64,000 nt of DNA, taken from Morococcus cerebrosus (GTDB lineage: Bacteria > Pseudomonadota > Gammaproteobacteria > Burkholderiales > Neisseriaceae). Positions 22,967-30,693 of this stretch are shown here, piece by piece. How positions within the stretch are numbered: position 1 is the stretch's first letter; each line of letters begins with the position of its first letter. Location: NCBI RefSeq assembly GCF_022749515.1, contig NZ_CP094242.1, positions 2,170,001 through 2,234,000 on the forward strand. Direction: 5' to 3'. A model generated the notes under the pieces. That model made no database searches. It was not told where the DNA came from and saw nothing but the letters and a program-made list of their open reading frames with translations. The position numbers and the translations under genes were made by a program.

Positions 22967-24337
22967 ATGTTAGACAACTTAACCAACCGCTTTAGTAAAG
23001 TTTTCAAAAATATCCGCGGTCAAGCAAAACTGAGAGAAGACAACATCAAAGAGGCGCTGCGGGAAGTCCGCCTTGCCCTGCTCGAAGCGGACGTAGCCCT
23101 GCCCGTCGTAAAAGAATTTGTCAACAACGTCAAAGAAAAAGCCCTCGGGCAGGAAGTTGCCGGCAGCCTGACCCCTGATCAAGCCTTTATCGGCGTCGTC
23201 AACCAAGCCCTGATCGAATTGATGGGCAAGGAAAATTCCTCTTTGGACTTGGCAGCTGTACCGCCTGCTGTCGTTTTAATGGCAGGTCTGCAAGGTGCCG
23301 GTAAAACCACCACCGTCGGCAAACTCGCCCGCCTGCTGAAAAATGAACAGAAGAAAAAAGTCTTGGTCGTTTCAGCCGACGTGTACCGCCCTGCCGCTAT
23401 CGAACAGTTGCGCCTTTTGGCTGAGCAAGTCGGCATTGACTTCTTCCCTTCCGACTCCAATCAGAAACCTGTCGAAATTGCCACTGCTGCGATTGATTAT
23501 GCAAAAAAACACTTTTACGACGTCTTGATGGTCGATACCGCCGGACGCTTGGCAATTGACGAAGAAATGATGAATGAAATCAAAGCACTGCACGCAGCCG
23601 TCAATCCCGTAGAAACTTTATTCGTCGTCGATGCCATGTTGGGTCAAGACGCTGTAAACACCGCCCAAGCATTTAACGAAGCCTTGCCGCTGACCGGCGT
23701 CATCCTGACCAAAATGGACGGCGATTCACGCGGCGGCGCGGCATTGTCTGTGCGCCACGTCACCGGAAAACCTATCAAATTTATCGGTATCGGTGAAAAA
23801 ATCACAGGACTCGAGCCCTTCTACCCAGACCGCATCGCCAGCCGTATCCTCGGTATGGGCGACGTATTAAGCCTGATTGAAGATGTCCAAAAAGGCATAG
23901 ACGAAGAAGCTGCCGCCAAAATGGCGAAAAAGCTGCAAAAAGGCAAAGGCTTCGACCTCAATGATTTTAAAGAACAAATCCAGCAAATGCGCAATATGGG
24001 CGGGCTGGAAAGCCTGATGTCAAAAATGCCGGGCGAACTGGGTCAGATTTCCAAACAAATTCCCGAAGGCACGGCAGAAAAAGCCATGGGTAAAGTCGAA
24101 GCCATCATCAACTCCATGACACCCAAAGAACGCGCCAACCCAGCCCTGCTCAAAGCCAGCCGCAAACGCCGCATTGCTGCAGGTGCCGGCACCAGCGTAG
24201 AGGAAGTCAACAAAATGCTTAAACAGTTCGAACAATCACAACAAGTCATGAAAATGTTCAGCGGGAAAGGACTGGGCAAACTGATGCGTATGGCAAAAGG
24301 CATGAAGGGCATGAAAGGAATGTTCCCCGGAATGTAA
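22967..24337 (+). CDS. ffh: Signal recognition particle protein Ffh
   Basis: 456 residues. SRP54 GTPase that binds signal sequences of inner-membrane proteins with 4.5S RNA and docks with FtsY. The N domain (1-~90) is followed by the G domain with GLQGAGKTTTVGKLA (P-loop), VDTAGRLAIDEE, TKMDGDSRGG and the GTPase closing loop. The methionine-rich M domain (~300-456) ends MAKGMKGMKGMFPGM. The start MLDNLTNRFSKVFKNIRG follows an AAGGACAAGC leader; an upstream in-frame ATG (22925) overlaps the divergent gene and was not used. Confidence 0.98.
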   Translation: MLDNLTNRFSKVFKNIRGQAKLREDNIKEALREVRLALLEADVALPVVKEFVNNVKEKALGQEVAGSLTPDQAFIGVVNQALIELMGKENSSLDLAAVPPAVVLMAGLQGAGKTTTVGKLARLLKNEQKKKVLVVSADVYRPAAIEQLRLLAEQVGIDFFPSDSNQKPVEIATAAIDYAKKHFYDVLMVDTAGRLAIDEEMMNEIKALHAAVNPVETLFVVDAMLGQDAVNTAQAFNEALPLTGVILTKMDGDSRGGAALSVRHVTGKPIKFIGIGEKITGLEPFYPDRIASRILGMGDVLSLIEDVQKGIDEEAAAKMAKKLQKGKGFDLNDFKEQIQQMRNMGGLESLMSKMPGELGQISKQIPEGTAEKAMGKVEAIINSMTPKERANPALLKASRKRRIAAGAGTSVEEVNKMLKQFEQSQQVMKMFSGKGLGKLMRMAKGMKGMKGMFPGM

Positions 24338-24355
24338 TCGGCAGGAAATATAAGG

Positions 24356-24395
24356 GAGGTCGTCTGAAAACTGAAATTGGGTTTTCAGACGACCT
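24356..24395. terminator. DUS-pair hairpin terminator of ffh
   Basis: GAGGTCGTCTGAAAAC and complement, 18 bp after the ffh stop codon; convergent ydcF-type gene on the other side. Confidence 0.85.
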
Positions 24396-24463
24396 CTTCA
24401 TATTGAGATTCTAGTCAGTCAAAAGCATGGCCATCTACTATTATAAAAAATAATAGTCAGCCC

Positions 24464-25051
24464 CTAACTGTAAAGTGCAACCGCCTTTACCCATGCAAGC
24501 ACCTCCCGAGACAGTTTGCGCAAATAATTTACCGTCGAATCACCGCACGCCCCTGAAGCATACAATTCAACAGTTTTACCCTGCCAATAACGCTTGGCAA
24601 GCCAAGAGGCACGCGCAAGATGAAAAGCATCGCTGACAATGATGATTTCGTTCGCATCCCGTAGCTTCGGTACACTCAGCACAATATTTTCATATGTACT
24701 TTCCGAATGTTCTTCCAATCGTATTTTTTCGGACGGTACGCCCATTTCCACGGCCATATCGCGCATAGTTTGAGCTTCATTGCTGCCGTCCCCGTCCGTT
24801 CCTCCGCTCATCAGCAATTCACCCACCTTACCTTGCCGATACAGCCTGACACCAGCTTCAACCCGCGAGCGCAAACAAGGATTCGGTTTTCCTCTGCGGT
24901 TAACAGCATTACCCAAGACAACAGCAATATCGGCAGAAGACAGGGTTTCAGACGACCTTTTTTCCACATTGACTGCACATAGATGCAGCCAGCTCAAAAC
25001 AGCACACCATACCAAAAGACAAACGATGCACAATATCCAATACTTTTGCAT
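24464..25051 (-). CDS. YdcF/DUF218-family membrane-anchored protein
   Basis: 195 residues. One N-terminal membrane helix (MQKYWILCIVCLLVWCAVLSW) is followed by a DUF218 domain: ADIAVVLGNAVNRRGKPNPC, GELLMSGGTDGDGSNEAQTM, EEHSESTYENI and ESTYENIVLSV / IIIVSDAFHLARASW. Family members (ElyC, SanA, YdcF) sit in the inner membrane with the domain in the periplasm and affect envelope biogenesis; the reaction is unknown. A DUS (about 24947-24960) is inside the coding region and encodes KRSSET just after the membrane anchor. Confidence 0.85.
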   Translation of the reverse strand: MQKYWILCIVCLLVWCAVLSWLHLCAVNVEKRSSETLSSADIAVVLGNAVNRRGKPNPCLRSRVEAGVRLYRQGKVGELLMSGGTDGDGSNEAQTMRDMAVEMGVPSEKIRLEEHSESTYENIVLSVPKLRDANEIIIVSDAFHLARASWLAKRYWQGKTVELYASGACGDSTVNYLRKLSREVLAWVKAVALYS

Positions 25052-25148
25052 TAATACTCCGGTGGATTTTGACCTTTGGGCATCATAGCATAATCTCTTT
25101 CACCATCTTCCAAGGTTTCAGACGACCCCCTTAGCCGCCAATTACTTA

Positions 25149-25177
25149 TTGCATCCCTCCCCTTCCATCTTTATAAT
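25149..25177 (+). promoter_or_regulatory. Promoter of the manganese riboswitch / exporter gene
   Basis: TTGCAT (25149-25154), 17-bp spacer, TATAAT (25172-25177). The predicted start at ~25184 lies just before the riboswitch aptamer. Confidence 0.75.
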
Positions 25178-25187
25178 GCGCACACTC

Positions 25188-25310
25188 TTACGGGAGTAGC
25201 CATCTGATTTTCACTGACAATCAGAGCCGTTATCAACATAATTGACCGAGTTCGACAAAGATCGGTCATGGTGGCGGCATCTTCCTGACAACAGGAAGAC
25301 AGGCAAGACG
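25188..25310 (+). promoter_or_regulatory. yybP-ykoY manganese riboswitch aptamer
   Basis: It contains the family's conserved blocks in order: GGGAGTAGCC (25192), TTATCAACATAA (~25233), TCATGGTGGCGG (~25266) and GCAAGACG (25303). These match remembered proteobacterial Mn2+-sensing yybP-ykoY RNAs, which precede manganese exporter genes. The terminator after it gives the expression platform. Assigned by pattern, not by covariance search. Confidence 0.85.
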
Positions 25311-25311
25311 T

Positions 25312-25363
25312 AAGCGTTGTCCATACCCTTGCGGGCGGTATGTGCAACGCTTTTTGTTTTTGC
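25312..25363 (+). terminator. Riboswitch expression-platform terminator
   Basis: AAGCGTTG ... CATACC / GGTATG ... CAACGCTT stem with GC-rich tip, then TTTTTGTTTTT. It lies between aptamer and start codon, so Mn2+ binding would be expected to prevent its formation and switch the exporter on. Confidence 0.8.
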
Positions 25364-25383
25364 CCGCTTCGGTTGAGTATCTT

Positions 25384-25956
25384 ATGGAAGCATTTTTCTC
25401 TTCAATGTTGGGCGTTGCCATTGCCGAAATCGGCGATAAAACGCAACTGCTCGCCCTTTTCCTTGCCGCTCGTTTCGCCCAGAAAAACGCGGTAGTCTCC
25501 GGCATCTTCATTGCCACTTTACTGAATCATTTGGTCTCCGCATTTATCGGCGTATGGCTGGCGGAAACCGTTTCCCCAGATACCGTCAAATGGACGGTCG
25601 GCATCAGTTTCATCGCGGTCGGTTTGTGGCTGCTCCTACCCGATAAAGATGAAAATCCCGACAGCCGTTGGCTCAAATACGGCGCGTTCGGGGCGACGGT
25701 TTTTCTGTTTTTCATGGCGGAAATCGGCGACAAAACCCAAATCACCACGGTCTTGCTGGCGGCAAAATACCAATCCTTATCCATGGTCGTACTCGGCAGC
25801 GTTACCGGATTGATGTTGGCAACTGTCCCAGTGGTTTATCTGGGCGATATGCTCATGAAAAAAATCCCCGCCAAAGCCGTGCGGATTTCCGCCTGCGTAC
25901 TGTTTTGCGTATTGGGCGCCATCACTTTGTCCGGTGGCGGCATTATGTTGAAATAG
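25384..25956 (+). CDS. UPF0016 (GDT1/MneA-family) cation exporter, probably Mn2+
   Basis: 190 residues, six membrane helices in two repeats, each with the signature E-x-G-D-(K)-(T/S): VAIAEIGDKTQLLALFLAAR (near 25410) and MAEIGDKTQITTVLLAAK (near 25718). These acidic motifs form the ion path in GDT1/TMEM165 and the bacterial Mn exporter MneA. The upstream Mn riboswitch makes Mn2+ export by far the best guess. The open frame starts at 25342, but MEAFFSSMLGVAIAEIGDK at 25384 is the natural start; the earlier ATG lies in the terminator. The stop codon overlaps a DUS that also reaches the next start codon. Confidence 0.92.
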   Translation: MEAFFSSMLGVAIAEIGDKTQLLALFLAARFAQKNAVVSGIFIATLLNHLVSAFIGVWLAETVSPDTVKWTVGISFIAVGLWLLLPDKDENPDSRWLKYGAFGATVFLFFMAEIGDKTQITTVLLAAKYQSLSMVVLGSVTGLMLATVPVVYLGDMLMKKIPAKAVRISACVLFCVLGAITLSGGGIMLK

Positions 25957-25966
25957 GTCGTCTGAA

Positions 25967-26590
25967 ATGTGGGAAATCTTATTTAGGCATCCGGATTTTG
26001 TCGCCATCAACAAACCTTGCGGCGTATCCGTACATCAGGAAGAGGGCGAAGTCAGCCTGACGCAGACGCTGGCGGCGCAGCTCGGTCTTGAGCAGGTTTG
26101 GCTGCTGCACCGCTTGGACAAACTGACCAGCGGCGTGCTGCTGTTTGCCCTGAACCCGCAAAGCGCGTCGGCGCTGGCGCAGCAATTTGCCGCCAAAACC
26201 ATGCGTAAAACTTATTTGGCGCTGGGAACGGACAAGCCGTCTAAGAAACAGGGTTGGATCAAAGGTGATATGGAAAAATCGCGGCGCGGCACATGGAAAC
26301 TGATGCGCAGTATGGAAAATCCCGCCGTGACCGAGTTTAACAGCCATAGTTTAGAACCCGGCTTGCGTTTGTTCGTCCTACATCCACATACGGGCAAAAC
26401 CCACCAGCTTCGTGTCGCCATGAAAAGTTTGGGTAGTCCGATTTTGGGCGATACGCTCTACGGCGGGAAGCCTGCATCGAGGATGTTCCTTCATGCGTGG
26501 AAAATAAAATTTGATTATCAGGATCAGACGTTTGAAATCGTCGCGCCCTTGAGTGAGGAATGGCCGCCATTGGATCTCATTTATGAATAA
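25967..26590 (+). CDS. RluA-family RNA pseudouridine synthase
   Basis: 207 residues, short form without an S4 domain. The catalytic motif LLHRLDKLTSGVLLFA contains the Asp that attacks uridine. Other family blocks are FVAINKPCGVSVHQ, TYLALG, FVLHPHTGKTHQLRVAMKSLG and ILGDTLYGG. It probably modifies rRNA or tRNA uridines; the target is not assignable. It starts 10 bp after the exporter stop, with a DUS spanning the junction, so it is likely co-transcribed with it. Confidence 0.9.
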   Translation: MWEILFRHPDFVAINKPCGVSVHQEEGEVSLTQTLAAQLGLEQVWLLHRLDKLTSGVLLFALNPQSASALAQQFAAKTMRKTYLALGTDKPSKKQGWIKGDMEKSRRGTWKLMRSMENPAVTEFNSHSLEPGLRLFVLHPHTGKTHQLRVAMKSLGSPILGDTLYGGKPASRMFLHAWKIKFDYQDQTFEIVAPLSEEWPPLDLIYE

Positions 26591-26637
26591 ATCCAAAATA
26601 TCTGACAAGGTTTCGTGTATCGCATCAGATAATCGAA

Positions 26638-26668
26638 AATAAAAAACCGCTAAGAAAGCGGGTAGTTA
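26638..26668 (-). terminator. Intrinsic terminator (minus strand)
   Basis: Minus strand CCCGCTTTCTTAGCGGTTTTTTATTTT; a weak A-rich copy reads on the plus strand after the RluA-family gene. Confidence 0.6.
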
Positions 26669-26718
26669 GGGCAACACCTTTCAAAGTCGAAAATAATACC
26701 GGCGGCGTGGTTTTCTTT

Positions 26719-27064
26719 TCAACGGTGTAGATTGTCGGTATGCCAGCGGCGGGCGATTGATTCAAAGGTATTTAAAGCGGCGGCTTGCCGTTCGCGTTTT
26801 TCCTGTTGCTTGGCTTCGCTGGGGTCTTGCCCCGATACAAGCAAACGGCGGGCGTTTTCAGCGGCTTGGCGGGCTTCTACCAGTGATATGGTCGGATATT
26901 TGCCGATAGTAAATGTTTTCTCTTTTGCCGTTATGCGAAAAGTCAAACCGCCATAACTTCCCGCCGCTCGTATTGATATACAGATACAAGCCCTTGCCGT
27001 CATTCAGCTTGAACGGTTTTTCGGCAGGCTTGGCGTTTTTGATTTATCGGTCGTTCAGCTTCAT
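26719..27064 (-). pseudogene. Phage-type tyrosine integrase remnant (N-terminal DUF4102 part)
   Basis: The minus strand from 27064 reads MKLND, then a stop, then IKNAKPAEKPFKLNDGKGL and YLYINTSGGKLWRFDF. It then shifts frame into FRITAKEKTFTIGKYPTISL, VEARQAAENARRLL and NTFESIARRWHTDNLHR before ending. This is the arm-binding N-terminal domain and the start of the core-binding domain of P4/CP4-57-type integrases; the catalytic domain is absent. It carries a nonsense codon and a frameshift and is truncated. It lies ~220 bp from the 3' end of tRNA-Leu, the usual attachment point for this integrase class. Confidence 0.85.
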
Positions 27065-27248
27065 TTTTACGGTATTTTTTCGAGGTATTTTTCAGATACC
27101 GCAAAAGATACCGTAAATTTTAGGTTGCTTCAATTAGGCTGAATTAGACGAAATTATACAATCAGGAAGAAGACAATAGGATAGCAATCAGCCTGAAAGC
27201 CTTGTATTTATTGAGATTGGTTGATGGCATTAGACAGGATTAAACGAA

Positions 27249-27279
27249 AAAAAACGCCTAGAATTTCTAAGCGTTTTTG
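27249..27279 (-). terminator. Terminator of tRNA-Leu transcript
   Basis: Minus strand AACGCTTAGAAATTCTAGGCGTTTTTTTT: stem with short loop and T run just after the tRNA 3' end. Confidence 0.8.
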
Positions 27280-27284
27280 TATGT

Positions 27285-27370
27285 TGGTGCCGACAGCGAG
27301 ATTTGAACTCGCACAGCCTACGGCCACTACCCCCTCAAGATAGCGTGTCTACCAATTTCACCATGTCGGC
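27285..27370 (-). tRNA. tRNA-Leu (GAG)
   Basis: 86 nt with long variable arm and encoded CCA. GCCGACATGGTGAAATTGGT start, anticodon loop CTTGAGGG with GAG, T-loop GTTCAAATC. It follows secG on the same strand by 13 bp. Confidence 0.95.
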
Positions 27371-27383
27371 ATTTTGAAAACTT

Positions 27384-27746
27384 TTATTTCTGCTGCTGAG
27401 GAGCGGGTGCAGCAGGTGTGGGTTGGTTTTCAGCGGGAGCGGCAGGTTTCGGAGCCTGCTGGGTTTGTTTCACATTGCTGAAATCCAAACCGTGTTTGTT
27501 TGTATGGGTATGGATATAAACCATTGCCATGCAGGTTGCGAAGAAGAAAGTCGCTGCGATGGCGGTTGCGCGGCTCAGGAAGTTTGCGTTGCCTGCGGAA
27601 CCGAATACGCCCTGTGCGCTGCCGCTGCCTGACCCGAAGGTCGCGCCTGCGTCCGCGCCTTTGCCGTGTTGCAGCAATACTAACACAACCACCGACAAAG
27701 CGGAAATAATATTAATAATCCAGATAAGGGTTTTAAAGGCTTCCAT
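27384..27746 (-). CDS. secG: Protein translocase subunit SecG
   Basis: 120 residues. Two membrane helices (LIWIINIISALSVVVLVLLQ and the AIAATFFFATCMAMVYI helix) flank the conserved loop GKGADAGATFGSGSGSAQGV. The Pro/Ala/Gln-rich tail is common in beta-proteobacteria. It assists SecYE-dependent export. The open frame extends 24 residues upstream, but MEAFKTLIWIINI is the natural start. It forms a tpiA-secG-tRNA-Leu run on the minus strand; tpiA ends 7 bp before it. Confidence 0.95.
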   Translation of the reverse strand: MEAFKTLIWIINIISALSVVVLVLLQHGKGADAGATFGSGSGSAQGVFGSAGNANFLSRATAIAATFFFATCMAMVYIHTHTNKHGLDFSNVKQTQQAPKPAAPAENQPTPAAPAPQQQK

Positions 27747-27753
27747 ATGTTTT

Positions 27754-28527
27754 CTACGAGGCTTGTGCTGCGTTGATGATGGCGGTAAATGAGTCATATG
27801 ATAATGACGCGCCGCCAACCAATGCGCCGTCTACATGAGGTACTGCGAAGATGTCGGCTGCATTGTCTGCTTTCACACTTCCGCCGTAAAGAACGCGGAT
27901 TTTAACATCGCTTCCGCACAAAGACAAGATTTCTTTGTAGATGAATGCGTGCATGTCGGCAATTTGTTCTACGGTGGCGACTTTGCCGGTGCCGATTGCC
28001 CATACCGGTTCGTAGGCGACGGCGATGTTTTTGGTGTTCAGTCCATGCAATACGGAGAGTTGGTGGGCGATGACTTCGTGTTCTTTGCCGGCTTCGCGCT
28101 CCTCAAGGCTTTCGCCGACGCACAATAGGGGAATCAGACCTACGTTGAGGACGTTTTCCATTTTGCGGCGTTGGATTTCGTTTTTCTCACCGAAATAGAG
28201 GCTTCGTTCGGAGTGTCCGATGAGGACGATGTCTGTGCCGATGTCGGCGAGCATTTCTGCGGAAACTTCGCCTGTGTAGGCGCCGTTGTTGGGGAAGCGG
28301 CTGACGTCTTGGGCGCAGGTGAGGATGCGGTTGTTGAGGACAATCTGCATGGCGTTGTGCAGTTGCAACAGGTAAACGGTCGGGGCGGCGAGGCCGATTA
28401 GGACGCGTTCGGCGGTGGGCATGATGCGGAAGCGGTGCATGAGTGCGTTGTTGTTTTGGAGTCGGCCGTTCATTTTCCAGTTGCCGATGACCCATTTTTG
28501 ATCCCACATTCCGATTTGGTGATACAT
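27754..28527 (-). CDS. tpiA: Triosephosphate isomerase
   Basis: 257 residues. It interconverts glyceraldehyde-3-phosphate and dihydroxyacetone phosphate. Catalytic Lys is in VIGNWKMNG, His in [10 protein letters not shown] and Glu in [15 protein letters not shown]; the phosphate loop is [12 protein letters not shown]. The start at 28527 ([12 protein letters not shown]) has GGAG 8 nt upstream. The later ATG at 28509 (MWDQKW) gives the 251-residue length of the meningococcal protein but has a badly placed ribosome site. A much longer frame to 29028 runs antisense to msrC and is ignored. Confidence 0.96.
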   Translation of the reverse strand: MYHQIGMWDQKWVIGNWKMNGRLQNNNALMHRFRIMPTAERVLIGLAAPTVYLLQLHNAMQIVLNNRILTCAQDVSRFPNNGAYTGEVSAEMLADIGTDIVLIGHSERSLYFGEKNEIQRRKMENVLNVGLIPLLCVGESLEEREAGKEHEVIAHQLSVLHGLNTKNIAVAYEPVWAIGTGKVATVEQIADMHAFIYKEILSLCGSDVKIRVLYGGSVKADNAADIFAVPHVDGALVGGASLSYDSFTAIINAAQAS

Positions 28528-28636
28528 CTTTTTTGCTCCGTGTTGTGTTTCTTTGGCTGTACGCTGCGTGTAGCGCGATGTAACGTGAAGTTTAGTGGAT
28601 ATGCGACGGGTTAGCAACTTGAAACGGGATGCCCGG

Positions 28637-28665
28637 GGTCGTCTGAAATGCTGTTTCAGACGACC
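28637..28665. other. DUS inverted pair in a divergent promoter region
   Basis: GGTCGTCTGAAA and complement with a 5-nt loop lie between the divergent tpiA and msrC starts rather than after a gene. A TATAAT (28671-28676) follows directly and could be the msrC -10. Confidence 0.75.
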
Positions 28666-28710
28666 TGTTTTATAATAACTGCTTGATATACACATATATA
28701 GGACATGGCT

Positions 28711-29214
28711 ATGCACGCGCTTCATTTTTCGGCTTCGGACAAGGCTGCGCTTTATCGGGAGGTATTGCCGCAGATTGAGTCTGTGGTGGCGGACGAGACG
28801 GATTGGGTGGCGAATTTGGCGAACACGGCGGCGGTTTTGAAGGAAGCGTTCGGCTGGTTTTGGGTGGGTTTTTATTTGGTCGATACGCGTACGGACGAAT
28901 TGGTTTTGGCGCCGTTTCAGGGGCCTTTGGCGTGTACGCGGATTTCGTTCGGACGCGGGGTGTGCGGTCAGGCTTGGGCGAAGGGCGAGACGATGGTCGT
29001 CAAAGATGTCAATGCGCATCCCGACCATATTGCCTGCTCGTCTTTGTCGCGTTCGGAAATTGTGGTTCCGCTGTTTTCAGACGACCTCTGTATTGGTGTG
29101 TTGGATGTGGACAGCAAGCATTTGGCACAGTTTGATGAAACGGATGCTTTGTATTTGGGCGAACTGGCGAAGATTTTGGAGAAGCGGTTTAAGGCTTCGC
29201 GTCAGGCGGCTTGA
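28711..29214 (+). CDS. msrC: Free methionine-(R)-sulfoxide reductase (GAF domain)
   Basis: 167 residues, single GAF domain. It contains [20 protein letters not shown], then [20 protein letters not shown] with the two cysteines and [17 protein letters not shown] with the third, the cysteine set of fRMsr. It reduces free Met-R-O in the cytoplasm. Of two close ATGs, 28711 has AGGA 7 nt upstream and matches the usual N terminus [11 protein letters not shown]. The frame contains a DUS encoding FSDDL next to the third cysteine block. Confidence 0.92.
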   Translation: MHALHFSASDKAALYREVLPQIESVVADETDWVANLANTAAVLKEAFGWFWVGFYLVDTRTDELVLAPFQGPLACTRISFGRGVCGQAWAKGETMVVKDVNAHPDHIACSSLSRSEIVVPLFSDDLCIGVLDVDSKHLAQFDETDALYLGELAKILEKRFKASRQAA

Positions 29215-29316
29215 GACCGAAAAAACGGGCGGGCGGCGCGCGCTGAAGTTGGCGCGGCGGGAGTGTGGTTTTATAATGTCTGCCATTGCTAAAACAATTA
29301 TTTAACGGAGCACAAA

Positions 29317-29973
29317 ATGGATTTTGAAAAAGCGCGGTTCAATATGGTCGAACAGCAAATCCGTCCGTGGGATGTATTGGATTTTGACGTTTTGGACGCG
29401 TTGGAGGAAATTCCGCGCGAGCGTTTCGTGAGCGAGTCTTTGCAGGGTTTGGCGTATGCCGACATGGAGCTGCCGCTTGCCAACGGACATAAGATGCTCG
29501 AGCCGAAAATCGTAGCGCGGTTGGCTCAGGGCTTGAAGCTGACGCAAACCGATACGGTTTTGGAAATCGGTACGGGTTCGGGCTATGCGACCGCGCTTTT
29601 GGCGAAACTGGCGGGTAAAGTGGTTTCAGACGACCTCGATGCCGAGCAGCAAAACCGCGCCAAAGCAGTGTTGGACGGCTTGGCTTTGAACAATATCGAT
29701 TATGTGCAAAACAACGGGCTGACCGAGCCTTCCGCGGGCGCGCCGTTTGATGCGGTTTACGTCGGCGGCGCAGTGGACCGCGTGCCTGAAGTGTTGAAAG
29801 AGCAGTTGAAAGACGGCGGCCGCATGGCAGTCATCGTCGGCCGCCGGCCGGTACAGCGCGCGCTGTTGATTACGCGCAAGGGCGACGAATTTGAAGAAAA
29901 AGTCCTGTTCGACACGCTGGTCGCGCATTTGGACGACAAAGAAAACCGTCCTTTCGGCGATTTCGATTTTTAA
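29317..29973 (+). CDS. Protein-L-isoaspartate O-methyltransferase family protein
   Basis: 218 residues, SAM-dependent methyltransferase of the PIMT type. N-terminal MVEQQIRPWDVLD and IPRERFV; motif I VLEIGTGSGYATALLAKLA; post-I region encoded by a DUS (KVVSDDLDAEQQ); later FDAVYVGGAVDRVPEVLKEQ. The family repairs isoaspartyl residues, though short members like this often lack proof of that activity. SD AACGGAG is 9 nt before the ATG. Confidence 0.88.
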   Translation: MDFEKARFNMVEQQIRPWDVLDFDVLDALEEIPRERFVSESLQGLAYADMELPLANGHKMLEPKIVARLAQGLKLTQTDTVLEIGTGSGYATALLAKLAGKVVSDDLDAEQQNRAKAVLDGLALNNIDYVQNNGLTEPSAGAPFDAVYVGGAVDRVPEVLKEQLKDGGRMAVIVGRRPVQRALLITRKGDEFEEKVLFDTLVAHLDDKENRPFGDFDF

Positions 29974-29985
29974 TCTTTTGAAATC

Positions 29986-30038
29986 AAAGGTCGTCTGAAA
30001 ACCAGCCGGACATGGCGAAACGTTTTCAGACGACCTTT
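29986..30038. terminator. DUS-pair hairpin terminator after PIMT-family gene
   Basis: AAAGGTCGTCTGAAAAC and complement with a 19-nt loop, 13 bp past the stop codon. Confidence 0.85.
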
Positions 30039-30070
30039 CATCGTTTCCATCATTTCACACACACAACATC

Positions 30071-30397
30071 ATGACGATCCCGCAACTCACCCCGCTGCAA
30101 CTGCAACAATGGCAGGAAGAAGGCCGCGCGTTCCATCTGCTGGACGTGCGCACCGACGAGGAAACCGCCGTCTGCGCCCTGCCTGACGCCATCCATATCC
30201 CGATGAACCTGATTCCGCTGCGCCAAAACGAGCTGCCCGACGACGATTTGCCGATTGTCGTTTACTGCCACCACGGCATCCGCAGCCTGCATACGGCAAT
30301 GTATCTGGCGGACGCGGGTTTTGAAAATCTGTTTAACCTGCAAGGCGGGATTGATGCTTGGGCTTTACAGGTGGATGGGGCGATGGCGAGATATTGA
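30071..30397 (+). CDS. Rhodanese-like domain protein
   Basis: 108 residues, single rhodanese domain with LLDVRTDEETAVCALPDAIH, active-site loop VVYCHHGIRSLHTA (catalytic Cys) and NLQGGIDAWA. Such single-domain proteins are cytoplasmic sulfur carriers (GlpE/PspE-like). It lies between two DUS hairpins, so probably monocistronic. Confidence 0.92.
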   Translation: MTIPQLTPLQLQQWQEEGRAFHLLDVRTDEETAVCALPDAIHIPMNLIPLRQNELPDDDLPIVVYCHHGIRSLHTAMYLADAGFENLFNLQGGIDAWALQVDGAMARY

Positions 30398-30404
30398 TAA
30401 CGCT

Positions 30405-30449
30405 AAAAGGTCGCCTAAAAACCTTGATTCAGGTTTTTCAGACGACCTT
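30405..30449. terminator. Hairpin with one degenerate DUS arm
   Basis: The left arm AAGGTCGCCTAAAAACCT is a mutated DUS (CGCCTAA for CGTCTGA); the right arm carries an intact DUS. It lies between convergent rhodanese and slyX genes. Confidence 0.75.
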
Positions 30450-30465
30450 CTTTCATATTTCCGCT

Positions 30466-30693
30466 TCAATAATGCGGCGGAATTTCATCACGCAGGCTGT
30501 AAGGTTCGCGCTCTCCGTTTGCGCCTTTGTCCTGCATTTTCTGATAAAGCAGCCTTAACTGCGCCTGCTGTAAATCCAGAGTCTGCTGCATTTTCGCCAC
30601 CGTATCGTTCAGGCTGCCGATTAAGTCTTCCTGAAGCGCGGTTTGGATTTCCAGCTCGGTGATGCGGTGTTCCAATTCGTCCATTTCGCTCAT
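30466..30693 (-). CDS. slyX: SlyX family protein
   Basis: 75 residues: a coiled coil (DELEHRITELEIQTALQEDL through LQQAQLRLLYQKM) and the family's C-terminal proline-rich end ... EIPPHY. Function is unknown. Its ATG follows directly on the TAA of the upstream antiporter gene, so the two are translationally coupled. Confidence 0.93.
   Translation of the reverse strand: MSEMDELEHRITELEIQTALQEDLIGSLNDTVAKMQQTLDLQQAQLRLLYQKMQDKGANGEREPYSLRDEIPPHY

Noticed and set aside
28528..29028. N-terminal extension of the tpiA frame
   Set aside because: Runs antisense through msrC and its promoter; TpiA has a good internal start with ribosome site.
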